From Pseudomonas brassicacearum subsp. neoaurantiaca (GTDB lineage: Bacteria; Pseudomonadota; Gammaproteobacteria; Pseudomonadales; Pseudomonadaceae): DNA of 62,867 bases. The stretch lies in NCBI RefSeq assembly GCF_013608025.1, contig NZ_VDLV01000006.1:89907-152773 (forward strand), read 5' to 3'. The notes under the pieces are model-generated. The model had not been told where the DNA came from. It did no database searches and saw only the letters and a program-made list of their open reading frames with translations. Positions 51,262 to 59,952 of the stretch are shown here, piece by piece; the first letter of the stretch is position 1; the number at the start of each line of letters is the position of its first letter. Position numbers and translations under genes: made by a program.

Positions 51262-52710
51262 TCAGAGCTTGCGGCATCCCAATGCCAGGTACCGCTGCGG
51301 CGACGACTCTCGCAGGCGAGCAGCGAGGAACACGCCCACCAGCAAGGCAGCCGGAATGATCGCGCAAAGACTGTAGGACAGCGCCTTGCTGGCACCCGTC
51401 AGCACATCGAAGTGCACCACGGCGATCACCAGCACCACCAACAACACCATGCATGAAAAACCGGGAAAGAGGACTCCTCGCCAGAGCCCCAACTTGAGCT
51501 CCGGATGACGCAAGGAGAAAACCACGACCGCAGCGGAGGTAAGCGCCATCAGCAGGATCACGCACAGCGTCGCCAGGTTGGACAGCCAGGCGAACAGTTG
51601 CAGGATCGGATCGGCATCCATCGCGGCGAAAACCAGCACGACCACGGCGGAGATCAAGCTCTGCAACGCCGAGCCCATGTGAGGGCTCTGGTGGACACGA
51701 TGGGTCGTGCCCAACCGGCTCGGTAGCAAGCCATCACGGCCAATGGCGAAAAAATAGCGGGCTGCTGCGTTATGAAAGGCGAGCAACCCGGCATAGATAC
51801 TGACCATGAACAGCACGCGAATGACCTGGGTCAACCCGGGGCCGACGAAGTGGTCGGACATCCCGTAGATAAACGTCGTCGGATCCTGCAGGGCCTGGAG
51901 CGTGGCGACAATCTTGTCCGCGCCTACGCCCACCACCATCGACCAGACCGATAGCGCGTAGAAGCCGCCGATCAGCAACACCGAGCAATAGGTGGCAATC
52001 GGAATGGTTCGCTGGGGATTCTTCGCCTCCTCTCCATAGATCGTGGTGGCTTCGAAACCAATGAACGCCGCGAAGCAGAACAACAAGCCAATGGACGGTG
52101 TGCCACTGAATACATGGCTGCGATCGAATGCGTCCAGGTTGATGCCGCTGTCGCCCCCGGATTTCAGGATGGCGAAATCCAGGATCAGGATGGCCAGGTA
52201 TTCAGCAATCACGATGACCGACAGCACCCGGGCAGACAGATCGATCTTGCGGTACCCAAGGAACGCGACGCTGGCCATGGCCATCAACGAGTACGCCCAC
52301 CAGGGCAACAGCAGGCCAAACACACTCTGCATCGTGCCACTGACGACACCGCCGAACATGCCGTACAACCCGACCTGGAGGATGTTGTAGGCGAACATCG
52401 CCAGTACCCCCGCCGCGCCACCCGCCATTCCTCCCAGGCCCACGGACGTGAAGGCATAGAAACCGCCCGCGTGGGTGAGATGCCGGGCCAGGGTGGTGTA
52501 GCCCACCGAAAACGCCAGTAACACGAGCAAGGCCAGGATCAGCAATGCGGGGGTACCCGCGCCGTTGCCCAGCATGATGCCGATGGGGAATCCGCCAGCA
52601 ATGACGCTCAGCGGGCTCGCCGCCGAGACCACGAAAAAGATGATGAAGCCGACACCCAGGGCGCCACGCTTGAGCTCGGTGGAGCTGTTGACCGGGAGAG
52701 GTACGCTCAT
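51262..52710 (-). CDS. APC-superfamily amino acid/amine permease
   Basis: This 482-residue transporter has about 12 membrane segments. The APC opening is FFVVSAASPLSVIAGGFPIG, with HLTHAGGFYAFTSVGLGG in helix 3 and CFAAFIGFEATTIYGEEAKN, the classic substrate-domain motif, mid-protein. ATG 52710 has AAGGT upstream. It lies downstream of an AraC regulator on the same strand and 150 nt upstream of forC. Nearby aminotransferase and aldehyde dehydrogenase genes suggest that it imports an amine or amino acid. Confidence 0.91.
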   Translation of the reverse strand: MSVPLPVNSSTELKRGALGVGFIIFFVVSAASPLSVIAGGFPIGIMLGNGAGTPALLILALLVLLAFSVGYTTLARHLTHAGGFYAFTSVGLGGMAGGAAGVLAMFAYNILQVGLYGMFGGVVSGTMQSVFGLLLPWWAYSLMAMASVAFLGYRKIDLSARVLSVIVIAEYLAILILDFAILKSGGDSGINLDAFDRSHVFSGTPSIGLLFCFAAFIGFEATTIYGEEAKNPQRTIPIATYCSVLLIGGFYALSVWSMVVGVGADKIVATLQALQDPTTFIYGMSDHFVGPGLTQVIRVLFMVSIYAGLLAFHNAAARYFFAIGRDGLLPSRLGTTHRVHQSPHMGSALQSLISAVVVLVFAAMDADPILQLFAWLSNLATLCVILLMALTSAAVVVFSLRHPELKLGLWRGVLFPGFSCMVLLVVLVIAVVHFDVLTGASKALSYSLCAIIPAALLVGVFLAARLRESSPQRYLALGCRKL

Positions 52711-52751
52711 GTCTTGTTGACCTTATGGGATGAGGTATTCGCTGCAGGATC

Positions 52752-52794
52752 GGCGCGGGCCACGGCGGGATAGCGTCACCGTGGTTGCCGCGCC
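52752..52794 (-). terminator. Large hairpin between AraC and permease genes
   Basis: GGCGCGG-g-CCACGG pairs with CCGTGG-ttg-CCGCGCC, 13 bp with a small internal loop and a 13-nt apical loop. It begins 34 nt after the AraC stop and ends 42 nt before the permease start. There is no T-run, so attenuation or mRNA processing is as likely as termination. Confidence 0.4.
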
Positions 52795-52828
52795 GGATTC
52801 GATCCTATGCCTCTCCCTCAATGCCTCA

Positions 52829-53809
52829 CTAACCCAAATCGGCACGCGCGCAATCGGCAATGGCGGCGCGGGTGGTATGGGATGGCAACTCTGCGAACAA
52901 GGCCTGGTACTCGGCCGCAAAATGACTCAGGTGAAAGAAGCCCCACTGGGCAGCGACATCGCCGATCGACAGCTGGGCCGCCTGGGTCGACATCAGCGTC
53001 CGGCGTACACCATTGAGCCTGACGGAGCGCAGGTAATGGATCGGCGTCGTCTCGGCTACCGCGCGAAAGCTGTTCTGCACGGTGCGCCGGCTCACCTGGA
53101 GTCGCTGGCACAACTCATCGACGCTGGGCACGTTGTTCAACTGCGCGGTCGCCAGGCGATGGCACTTTTCGACGATGTAACTGCGTGTGGAACTTGGCGT
53201 GCGCTGCTGTTTGTCGCAGGCGGGGTCGGTCATCAGTTGCAGCAATTCGCCGAGCATGGTCTGTTCCAGCTGCAACTCCCGGTCCTGGGCAGCAATGTCA
53301 TCTTCTTCGCTCAAGAGCGCCTGGGAGAATGCCGCCAGCATCCGACGGCGAGCCCCTGCATAGCGCTGGGTCGGTACCCTGATCACCGGTTGCCGCAGCA
53401 ATTGGCTGATGTCCTTGGCCGATTCGGTTTGCGCCAATGCTTGTTCGAACAGCTCACGCTCGAACGTAATGGCCAGCAGCTCCATGCCCATCGGCATATG
53501 GAACATGAACTCCTCGCCACCGTGGAGAAAGAAAAGGCTGCTGTCGTCCACTTCCCTACCCTGCATCCGGACCGAACCCGGGACGGTGATGGGCACGGCA
53601 AAACACATCTTGCCCCGTGGGGCCACGCCGTGCTGCACGACACGCTGGTTGATCTGTTCGCGGAAAACATGGCAACGCGCCGTCGTCAACTGAATGAGCG
53701 AGCTCTCGGCCGAGCCGGCGGTCAACTGGTTGTAATCCTGGCTCCATTCCTGGACGGTCGCGGCATGCACATGAATGTCATGGAACCGGCTGATGTTGAG
53801 ATGCTTCAT
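52829..53809 (-). CDS. AraC-family transcriptional regulator
   Basis: This 326-residue regulator has a cupin-like N-terminal sensor region (TVPGSVRMQGREVDDSSLFF) and a C-terminal AraC double HTH (VPSVDELCQRLQVSRRTVQN, then AAQLSIGDVAAQWGFFHLSH). The start at 53807-53809 (MKHLNISRFHDIHVHAAT) is chosen. The frame remains open for 97 more codons upstream, but only through a REPIN, which is not coding. It is divergent from the aminotransferase/aldehyde dehydrogenase pair and upstream of the APC permease, so it probably controls this amine catabolic set. Confidence 0.92.
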   Translation of the reverse strand: MKHLNISRFHDIHVHAATVQEWSQDYNQLTAGSAESSLIQLTTARCHVFREQINQRVVQHGVAPRGKMCFAVPITVPGSVRMQGREVDDSSLFFLHGGEEFMFHMPMGMELLAITFERELFEQALAQTESAKDISQLLRQPVIRVPTQRYAGARRRMLAAFSQALLSEEDDIAAQDRELQLEQTMLGELLQLMTDPACDKQQRTPSSTRSYIVEKCHRLATAQLNNVPSVDELCQRLQVSRRTVQNSFRAVAETTPIHYLRSVRLNGVRRTLMSTQAAQLSIGDVAAQWGFFHLSHFAAEYQALFAELPSHTTRAAIADCARADLG

Positions 53810-53966
53810 GATGACGAACGCCTCGGCCAATGTTCTTGTTGTTTGAGCGCCTTCCTGGCCGATATTCTCACAATAAGAGAATTTCGCAAATTTTGTTTGA
53901 TCGATGCAGCTTTCCCCGGGAAGCATCAAGACTGCTATCAACCGGTTCCTGTCGCAACCTATTCCT

Positions 53967-54087
53967 GTGGCGAGGGAGCTTGCTCCCGCTGGGCAGCGGA
54001 GCAGCCCCAAAACTATAACGCCAACACACGGCATCACTCGCTTTTGCGGCGGCTGCGCCACCGAGCGGGAGCAAGCTCCCTCGCCAC
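53967..54087. repeat. REPIN between AraC and aminotransferase genes
   Basis: GTGGCGAGGGAGCTTGCTCC begins at 53967 and its inverse GGAGCAAGCTCCCTCGCCAC ends at 54087, with GCGGAGCAGCC and GGCGGCTGCGCC inner stems. It has the same architecture as the element at 19244 and fills most of the 412-bp divergent promoter region. Confidence 0.88.
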
Positions 54088-54221
54088 GGGGATCAGCCAT
54101 CAGCGACGACGCTCACTTTAATGTTCTAACGCCGCTGGCAATGTGCCGATTCGGGCTAACGGCTGCGAACGGGCGGCGGGGATGATCGAGACACTGAAAA
54201 TCGACATCCCGAGAGACCGTC

Positions 54222-55595
54222 ATGAGCGAAGCCAAACTTGAATCCCTCCATTTCGCGGATGCCCCGCGGATAACTTCCACCATCCCCGGCCCCAAGACCA
54301 CCGAGGCCCTGGCGTTATCGGCGCGTACCGAGTCGATGGCGCGCGGCGGCGGACGCATGCCGGTCGCCATGGACCGTGCCTTTGGGGCAACCTTCAAGGA
54401 CCCGGATGGCAATACCTACATCGATCTGTCCGCTGGCGTAGGCGTCAGCAGCGTAGGCCGCTGCCACCCGAAAGTGGTACAGGCCATCCGTGAGCAGTCC
54501 GAAGTATTGATGCACGCCCTGGAAGTCAACAGCACCCGGCGCACCGAACTGGCCGCCAAGATCGCCGAAATCGCCCCCGATGGACTGCGCGGCGACTGCA
54601 TCACCTTCTTCACGCAAAGCGGCAGCGATGCCCTGGAAGCCGCGATCAAGTTCGCCAAGCGCATCACCGGACGCCACCAGATCATCGCTTTCCATGGCGG
54701 CTACCACGGCGTCTGGAACGCATCGGGCGCGCTGACCACGGGCACGGCCTACCGCAAGGGCTACGGTGCCCAGATGGGTGGCGTCATTCATGCGCCCTAC
54801 CCTTATGCCTATCGTTTCCCGTTCGACACCACGCACAAAAGCGCCGAGCAGATTGCCGGCGAATACGTGGACTACCTGCTCAACACGCCCTACACCGCCG
54901 CCGATGACGTAGCCGCGGTGATCGTGGAACCGGTGCAGGGCGAAGGCGGCTACGTGCCGCCTTCAGCGGAATTCCTGCAATTGTTGCGCAAGGCCTGCGA
55001 CCGCAGCGGTGCGTTGCTGATCGTCGACGAAGTGCAGTCCGGCGCCGGGCGCACCGGGAAGATGTGGGCGGTCGAGCACTCCGGCGTCAAGCCCGACATG
55101 CTCACCTTCGGCAAAGGCATCGGCAGCGACCTGCCCATGGCCGGCCTGATCATGCGTTCGGACCTGGCGGCCGCGATTCCCGATGGATCGGTGCCCAACA
55201 CCTTTGCCGCCAACTCGCTGTCCGCCGCCGTGGCGCTGACCAACATCAGCATTCTCCAGGACCCTGAGCTCGACCTGCTCAACCGCGCCCACGTGCTCGG
55301 GCTCGAAGCCCAGGAACGCATCCGTGGCTTCGACAGCCCCTTCATCGGCGAAGTGCGCGGTCGCGGCTTGATGATCGGAATCGAGCTGGTGGAGGACCCA
55401 ATCACCAAGGCGCCACTGGCGCCGGCGAAGATCGGCCAGATCATGGGCTACTTGCTGAATCACGGCGTGCTGATGATTCCCTGCGGCCGCTATAGCAACG
55501 TGATGCGGGTCATGCCCTCGCTGACGATCCCCCGCTCGCTGTTCTTCAAGGCCCTGGACATTTTTGGTGACGCCCTGGCCTCCCTGAAGGCTTGA
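54222..55595 (+). CDS. Class III omega-aminotransferase (GABA-transaminase-like)
   Basis: This 457-residue PLP enzyme has GSDALEAAIKFAKRITGR, FHGGYHG, VEPVQGEGGYVPPS, Asp269 in LIVDEVQSGAGRTGKMW and PLP Lys298 in LTFGKGIGSDLP. It moves an amino group from an omega-amino acid or amine to a keto acid. The following aldehyde dehydrogenase (32 nt downstream) would oxidise the resulting semialdehyde, as in GABA or beta-alanine catabolism. The precise substrate is unknown. It is divergent from an AraC gene across a REPIN. Confidence 0.92.
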   Translation: MSEAKLESLHFADAPRITSTIPGPKTTEALALSARTESMARGGGRMPVAMDRAFGATFKDPDGNTYIDLSAGVGVSSVGRCHPKVVQAIREQSEVLMHALEVNSTRRTELAAKIAEIAPDGLRGDCITFFTQSGSDALEAAIKFAKRITGRHQIIAFHGGYHGVWNASGALTTGTAYRKGYGAQMGGVIHAPYPYAYRFPFDTTHKSAEQIAGEYVDYLLNTPYTAADDVAAVIVEPVQGEGGYVPPSAEFLQLLRKACDRSGALLIVDEVQSGAGRTGKMWAVEHSGVKPDMLTFGKGIGSDLPMAGLIMRSDLAAAIPDGSVPNTFAANSLSAAVALTNISILQDPELDLLNRAHVLGLEAQERIRGFDSPFIGEVRGRGLMIGIELVEDPITKAPLAPAKIGQIMGYLLNHGVLMIPCGRYSNVMRVMPSLTIPRSLFFKALDIFGDALASLKA

Positions 55596-55627
55596 CCGTT
55601 CATCCCACCTCATTACGGATCGCAAAA

Positions 55628-57082
55628 ATGACCCAGCACTTCAATCACTTCATCGAAGGCGCGTCCTTCGAAGCTTCGGACGGCCGTCGTATTGCGCTCG
55701 TCGATCCGGTGACAGAACAGACTTACGGCAGCACCGCCCGCGGCACCGCCGAGGATGTGGACCGCGCCGTGAGCGCGGCCCGCCAGCAACTCGAGCATGG
55801 CGCCTGGAGCCAACTCGACGGAGCCCAGCGCGGTCGGCTGCTGTCGAAACTGGCTGACCTGGTCGAGCGCGACACCGAATTGCTGGCCGACCTGGACGCC
55901 AACGCCATTGGCCGCTCACCGGTCGAGCCACGCCGGCTGGACATCCCCAACGCGATCGCCAACCTGCGCGCCGCCGCCGGCTGGGCGAATCAGCTCGAAG
56001 GGCGCACCATTCCGAGCGGCGGCTACTTCGGCACCAAGACCCTGTCCTACACGGTGCGGGAACCGGTGGGCGTGGTCGGCGCCATCGTTCCCTGGAACTC
56101 GCCACTGATGATCACCGTCTGGAAGCTCGCCGCGTTGCTGGCGGCGGGCTGCACGGTGGTCGTCAAGCCGTCGGAAGAGACACCGCAATCGGCCCTGCAC
56201 CTGGCGGCGCTGGCACAGGAAGCGGGCTTTCCCGATGGCGTGATCAACGTGGTCACAGGCTACGGCAACGAGGTGGGCCGCGCCCTGTGCGAACACCCGC
56301 ACGTGGCCAAGATCAGCTTCACCGGCAGCCCCGAGGCCGGACGCGAGATCCAGCGCACCGCCGGCGTGTTGTTCAAGCGCGTGGCATTGGAGCTGGGCGG
56401 CAAGAGTCCCCAGATTGTCTTCGACGATGCCTCCTTCGACGACGCGCTCTTCGGCTGCTCCCTCGGCCTGTTCGCCAACCAGGGACAAATCTGCGCGGCC
56501 GGCTCGCGCATCCTGGTCCAACGCGGCATCGCCGAACGTTTCGCCGCCGCGCTCGCCGACGCCGCGCGCGCCGTCAAGGTCGGTGACCCGCGCCAGCCTG
56601 GCGTGCAGATGGGGCCGGTGGCCAAGAAGGCGCAATTCGACCGCGTCAACCGCTACATCCAACTGGGCATCGAACAAGGCGCCTCGCTCTTGGCGGGCGG
56701 CGTATCGAACCCTGGCCAGGGCTGGTTCGTCCAGCCGACGATTTTCGCCAATGCCCGCAACGACATGGCAATCGCCCGGGACGAGATCTTCGGTCCCGTC
56801 GGCACGGTGATCACGTTCGACAGCGAAGAAGAGGCGATCGCGCTGGCCAACGACTCCACTTACGGCCTCGCGGCCACGGTCTGGACGGCCGACCTGGTGC
56901 GAGCCCATCGCGTGGCCGCCGCGGTGAAGGCCGGTGCCGTCGGCGTCAATTGCTGGAGCCCGCTGGACGCCAACCTGCCTTGGGGCGGCGTCAAGTCCAG
57001 CGGCATCGGGCGTGAAGGTGGGTTCAGCGGCGCACAGGCCTACACCGAAGAGAAGGTCATCACCGTGTTGCTGCCCGGCTGA
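55628..57082 (+). CDS. NAD(P)-dependent aldehyde dehydrogenase
   Basis: This 484-residue ALDH has catalytic Cys289 (NQGQICAAGSR), general base Glu255 (LELGGKSP), Asn157 (IVPWNSPL) and Lys180 (VVKPSEETP). The conserved IFGPVGTVITF is near the C-terminus. It oxidises an aldehyde to an acid, probably the semialdehyde made by the co-transcribed aminotransferase. ATG 55628 (MTQHFNHFIEG) is chosen over an upstream start inside the spacer. It is cytoplasmic. Substrate identity is inferred from context only. Confidence 0.94.
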   Translation: MTQHFNHFIEGASFEASDGRRIALVDPVTEQTYGSTARGTAEDVDRAVSAARQQLEHGAWSQLDGAQRGRLLSKLADLVERDTELLADLDANAIGRSPVEPRRLDIPNAIANLRAAAGWANQLEGRTIPSGGYFGTKTLSYTVREPVGVVGAIVPWNSPLMITVWKLAALLAAGCTVVVKPSEETPQSALHLAALAQEAGFPDGVINVVTGYGNEVGRALCEHPHVAKISFTGSPEAGREIQRTAGVLFKRVALELGGKSPQIVFDDASFDDALFGCSLGLFANQGQICAAGSRILVQRGIAERFAAALADAARAVKVGDPRQPGVQMGPVAKKAQFDRVNRYIQLGIEQGASLLAGGVSNPGQGWFVQPTIFANARNDMAIARDEIFGPVGTVITFDSEEEAIALANDSTYGLAATVWTADLVRAHRVAAAVKAGAVGVNCWSPLDANLPWGGVKSSGIGREGGFSGAQAYTEEKVITVLLPG

Positions 57083-57180
57083 GAACAAAACCCGCACTGA
57101 CCGAACGGCCCTGCAATGCGAGCTGGCAGGGGCCGTTCGAGGTGCATTTCGATGCGTTGATGATCCTTGGAGAGACCGCG

Positions 57181-57744
57181 ATGAATCCGGCAAATCAAAC
57201 AATAATTGATCGGTATCCGACGTCCCTGCGTATTTTGCACTGGGTGCGCGCCTTGCTCGTCGCAGGCCTCCTCTGGGCCGGCTGGCACATGACCGGGCTG
57301 AATGACGAAGTAGCGAGCAAATATGAGCTGTACTACCCGTGGCACAAATCCTTTGGGGTGTTGGTGTTCCTGGTGGTCCTGATCCAGATCGCCCTGCGCA
57401 TAAGCACGCCCAGGCTGCCGCAACCGCCGGAGACATTGGCGCGGTATGAGAGAGTTTCATCAAGGCTGGCGCACCGCACCCTGTATGCCCTGCTGGTGAT
57501 CGTGCCGTTGATGGGCTATTCGATGTCGAGCACCTACACGATGAGCGATGGGGTGTTCTTTTTTGGCGTGAACCTTCCAGAGCTTCTAGGCAAGAATGAC
57601 GATTGGTTCGTGGTCTTCCAGTGGCTGCACAAGGTGCTCGCCTATACCCTGCTCGGCCTGGTCCTGGTGCACATCGCCGGTGCCCTCAAGCACCGGTTCT
57701 TCGACCGCGACCCTCGCAGCGACGTCTTGCGCCGCATGCTGTGA
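57181..57744 (+). CDS. Cytochrome b561 family protein
   Basis: This 187-residue inner-membrane protein has four hydrophobic helices and paired histidines for heme b: LRILHWVRALLVAG, YYPWHKSFGVLVFLVV, RLAHRTLYALLVIVP and FQWLHKVLAYTLLGLVLVHI. It resembles the bacterial b561 (YodB/CybB) group, which exchanges electrons with quinone and can handle superoxide. ATG 57181 follows GGAGAG; a start at 57142 is less likely. It lies 98 nt after the aldehyde dehydrogenase and may be transcribed separately. Confidence 0.92.
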   Translation: MNPANQTIIDRYPTSLRILHWVRALLVAGLLWAGWHMTGLNDEVASKYELYYPWHKSFGVLVFLVVLIQIALRISTPRLPQPPETLARYERVSSRLAHRTLYALLVIVPLMGYSMSSTYTMSDGVFFFGVNLPELLGKNDDWFVVFQWLHKVLAYTLLGLVLVHIAGALKHRFFDRDPRSDVLRRML

Positions 57745-57791
57745 CGACCAGAGGCCTTGGCAACGTCATGGAGTGCCTCCTTATCGAGTGT

Positions 57792-58784
57792 TCATGCGTT
57801 CACGTCGACGACCGTGCGCCCGCGAACCTGCCCTTGCAACACCCGGGCAGCCACCGCCGGAACCTCGGCCAAGCCAATCACCTGTGTGGTACGGGCAAGC
57901 TTGTTGACGTCAAGATCCCGCGCCAGTCGCGACCAGGCCTGCAAGCGCGCAGCTTGCGGAGCATTCACCGAGTCGATACCCGCGAGGGTGACGTTGCGCA
58001 GGATAAACGGCAGCACCGAGCCAGGCAGATCCGCGCCCTGGGCCAGGCCAAAGGCAGCGACCACCCCACGGTACTGAGTCTGGGCCAAGGCATTGGCCAA
58101 GGTATGGCTACCAACCGAGTCGATGACACCCGCCCAACGCTCCTTCGCAATCGGCGCGCCCGGCTCCGACAAGGTGCGGCGATCGATGATCTCCGCCGCA
58201 CCGAGGTCGCGCAGATAATCAGCCTCTTCCTGCCGTCCGGTCGAGGCGACCACCCGATAACCCAGACCGGACAACAAGGCGATCGCCACCGAGCCGGCGC
58301 CGCCATTGGCGCCGGTCACCAGGATATCGCCACGCTCGGGCGTCAGGCCGCCATGCTCCAGCGCCAGGACACTGAGCATCGCCGTGTAGCCAGCGGTGCC
58401 GATGGCCATCGCTTGTTGGGTTGAAAACGCCTCCGGAATTTTCACCAGCCAGTCGCCACTCACCCGCGCCTTCTGGGCAAAGCCGCCGTGGTGGGTCTGG
58501 CTCAGCCCCCAGCCATTGACCAGCACGCGGTCACCGGCCTGGAAACCGGCGTGGCTCGACTTTTCGACGACGCCGGCAAAATCGATACCGGGAATCAACG
58601 GGAACTGGCGAATGACCGGCGAACGCCCGCCGAGGGCCATGGCGTCCTTGTAATTCACGGTCGAATATTCCACCGCCACGGTGACGTCGCCAGCCATCAG
58701 GTCCTCATCCTTGAAATCAACCAGGTTGGTAGAAATCACATCGTCGGCTTTAGTGGTGAGCAGCGCCTTGAAAGTCATTGTCAT
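57792..58784 (-). CDS. AcuI/YhdH-type acryloyl-CoA reductase-like MDR oxidoreductase
   Basis: This 330-residue zinc-free medium-chain dehydrogenase matches the YhdH/AcuI group. It has TVNYKDAMALGGRSPVIRQF, IPGIDFAGVVEKSS, VNGWGLSQTHHGGFAQKARV, ILVTGANGGAGSVAIALLS and WAGVIDSVGSHTLANAL. AcuI reduces acrylyl-CoA with NADPH; relatives act on other enoyl or quinone compounds. ATG 58784 follows AGGAAAC; ATG 58778 is an alternative. It lies 49 nt downstream of the SDR gene, so both may share the promoter with the FNR-type box. Confidence 0.9.
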   Translation of the reverse strand: MTMTFKALLTTKADDVISTNLVDFKDEDLMAGDVTVAVEYSTVNYKDAMALGGRSPVIRQFPLIPGIDFAGVVEKSSHAGFQAGDRVLVNGWGLSQTHHGGFAQKARVSGDWLVKIPEAFSTQQAMAIGTAGYTAMLSVLALEHGGLTPERGDILVTGANGGAGSVAIALLSGLGYRVVASTGRQEEADYLRDLGAAEIIDRRTLSEPGAPIAKERWAGVIDSVGSHTLANALAQTQYRGVVAAFGLAQGADLPGSVLPFILRNVTLAGIDSVNAPQAARLQAWSRLARDLDVNKLARTTQVIGLAEVPAVAARVLQGQVRGRTVVDVNA

Positions 58785-58833
58785 GTTTCCTGTTCGATGG
58801 AAGATGGGTACCGACTGATAAGCGGAAACGCAT

Positions 58834-59646
58834 TCACGCAAGCTGCATGGCTTTGCGGATCCCGGTGTCCAGAACGCCAGCCGGCGCGAAACGGCGCATC
58901 CATTGCAACTGTGCCGCCGCCTTGCCAGCGGTATAGCGCAGCTTCGGACGCTCGGCTCGCGCAGCCTTGAGCACCACGTCGGCCACCACATCCGCGCTTT
59001 CGGCAGTCGCCATCGCCTGGTTGACGACTTTGGTTACCTTAACCCGAATATCTTCGTACAGGTCCAGCTTGGCGTCAGCCTCCAGGCTGTTGCTTTCAAA
59101 CGAGGTCCGGGTATAGCCGGGCTCGATCACCGTGACCCGGATGCCATGGGTGCGCAGTTCATGGTCCAAGGCTTGAGAATAGCCATCCACCGCGTGTTTG
59201 CTGGCGACATAGAGCGCCACATAAGGCACGGCCACGACGCCGAGGATCGAACCGATGTTGATGATGCGACCGCTGCCCTGGCGCCGCATGTGGGGCACAA
59301 CGGCGCGAGTCATCCTGACAACGCCCATGAAATTAGTATCGAAAACCGCCTTGGCCTGCTCGATGGAGCTCTCTTCCGCCGCCGCAGGTGCGAGCCCGAA
59401 ACCGGCGTTATTGACCAGCAGATCGATACGGCCCTCCAACCGCAACAGTTCCTGCACGGCGCGCTCGACAGAGGCATCGTCGGTCACGTCCAGCGCCAGC
59501 ATGGCAAACGCCCGTTGATCCGACTGGACGCCTCTACGGCTGGTGCCGTAGACCTTGTAGCCTGCCGCAACGAGCTTGTCGGCGATGGCCTCTCCGATGC
59601 CGGACGAAGCGCCTGTTACCAATGCTACGGGTTTGTTGATTGTCAT
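58834..59646 (-). CDS. Short-chain dehydrogenase/reductase (SDR)
   Basis: This 270-residue classical SDR has the nucleotide motif TGASSGIGEAIA (11-22), NNAGFG (79-84) and the catalytic set Ser133, Tyr146 and Lys150 (YVALYVASKHA). EPGYTRTSFESN follows. The arginine after TS (TSRRGV) suggests NADPH preference. ATG 59644-59646 has GAGG at good spacing; an upstream start (59754) is not supported. It is the first gene after a perfect TTGAT-N4-ATCAA box 92 nt upstream. The substrate is unknown. Confidence 0.93.
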   Translation of the reverse strand: MTINKPVALVTGASSGIGEAIADKLVAAGYKVYGTSRRGVQSDQRAFAMLALDVTDDASVERAVQELLRLEGRIDLLVNNAGFGLAPAAAEESSIEQAKAVFDTNFMGVVRMTRAVVPHMRRQGSGRIINIGSILGVVAVPYVALYVASKHAVDGYSQALDHELRTHGIRVTVIEPGYTRTSFESNSLEADAKLDLYEDIRVKVTKVVNQAMATAESADVVADVVLKAARAERPKLRYTAGKAAAQLQWMRRFAPAGVLDTGIRKAMQLA

Positions 59647-59737
59647 GAAGTTTTCCTCGGGCAGCAGGGTCGGGGCCGGCATCGAAGCGTGTCGGGCAGC
59701 TCTATGATGATGAGCATAATCATAAACGTCAACCGTT

Positions 59738-59751
59738 TTGATTTTGATCAA
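59738..59751 (-). promoter_or_regulatory. FNR/ANR/Dnr-type box upstream of the SDR gene
   Basis: TTGATTTTGATCAA matches the consensus TTGAT-N4-ATCAA at all ten conserved positions. On the minus strand a TATGCT hexamer (59713-59718) lies about 27 nt from the box centre. This is roughly right for class II activation at about -41 with a short leader to the SDR start. Oxygen-limited activation by ANR is inferred. Confidence 0.7.
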
Positions 59752-59853
59752 CATCTAATTGGGCCGAGCCTGTTTCCTTCACCAACCGGCGGAATGCCAG
59801 ACAGTTTAAGGAACTCGGTTGGTTTGATTTGCGGCGATCATCAGGAAAAAAAC

Positions 59854-59869
59854 GTTTCATCGATGAAAC
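59854..59869. promoter_or_regulatory. 16-bp perfect palindrome upstream of the phosphate transporter gene
   Basis: GTTTCATCGATGAAAC is a perfect palindrome centred about 92 nt upstream of the Pit-type gene. A second dyad CTTTGT-a-ACAAAG lies at 59895-59907. No Pho box is visible. The two are candidate operators in a 306-bp divergent region that is otherwise free of genes. Confidence 0.5.
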
Positions 59870-59952
59870 AATCCGAGAATTACCACTATCACCGCTTTGT
59901 AACAAAGTACGACTAGGATCGGGAATGCCTCCTATTTCGCGAGTTTCCCACC

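Noticed and set aside
53810..54100. N-terminal extension of the AraC regulator to 54100
   Set aside because: The extra 97 codons read straight through a REPIN, and the AraC-like sequence begins at the ATG at 53807-53809.
55916..57463. 515-codon minus-strand frame opposite the aldehyde dehydrogenase
   Set aside because: The plus strand carries all ALDH catalytic residues; the antisense frame is low-complexity and shows no motif.
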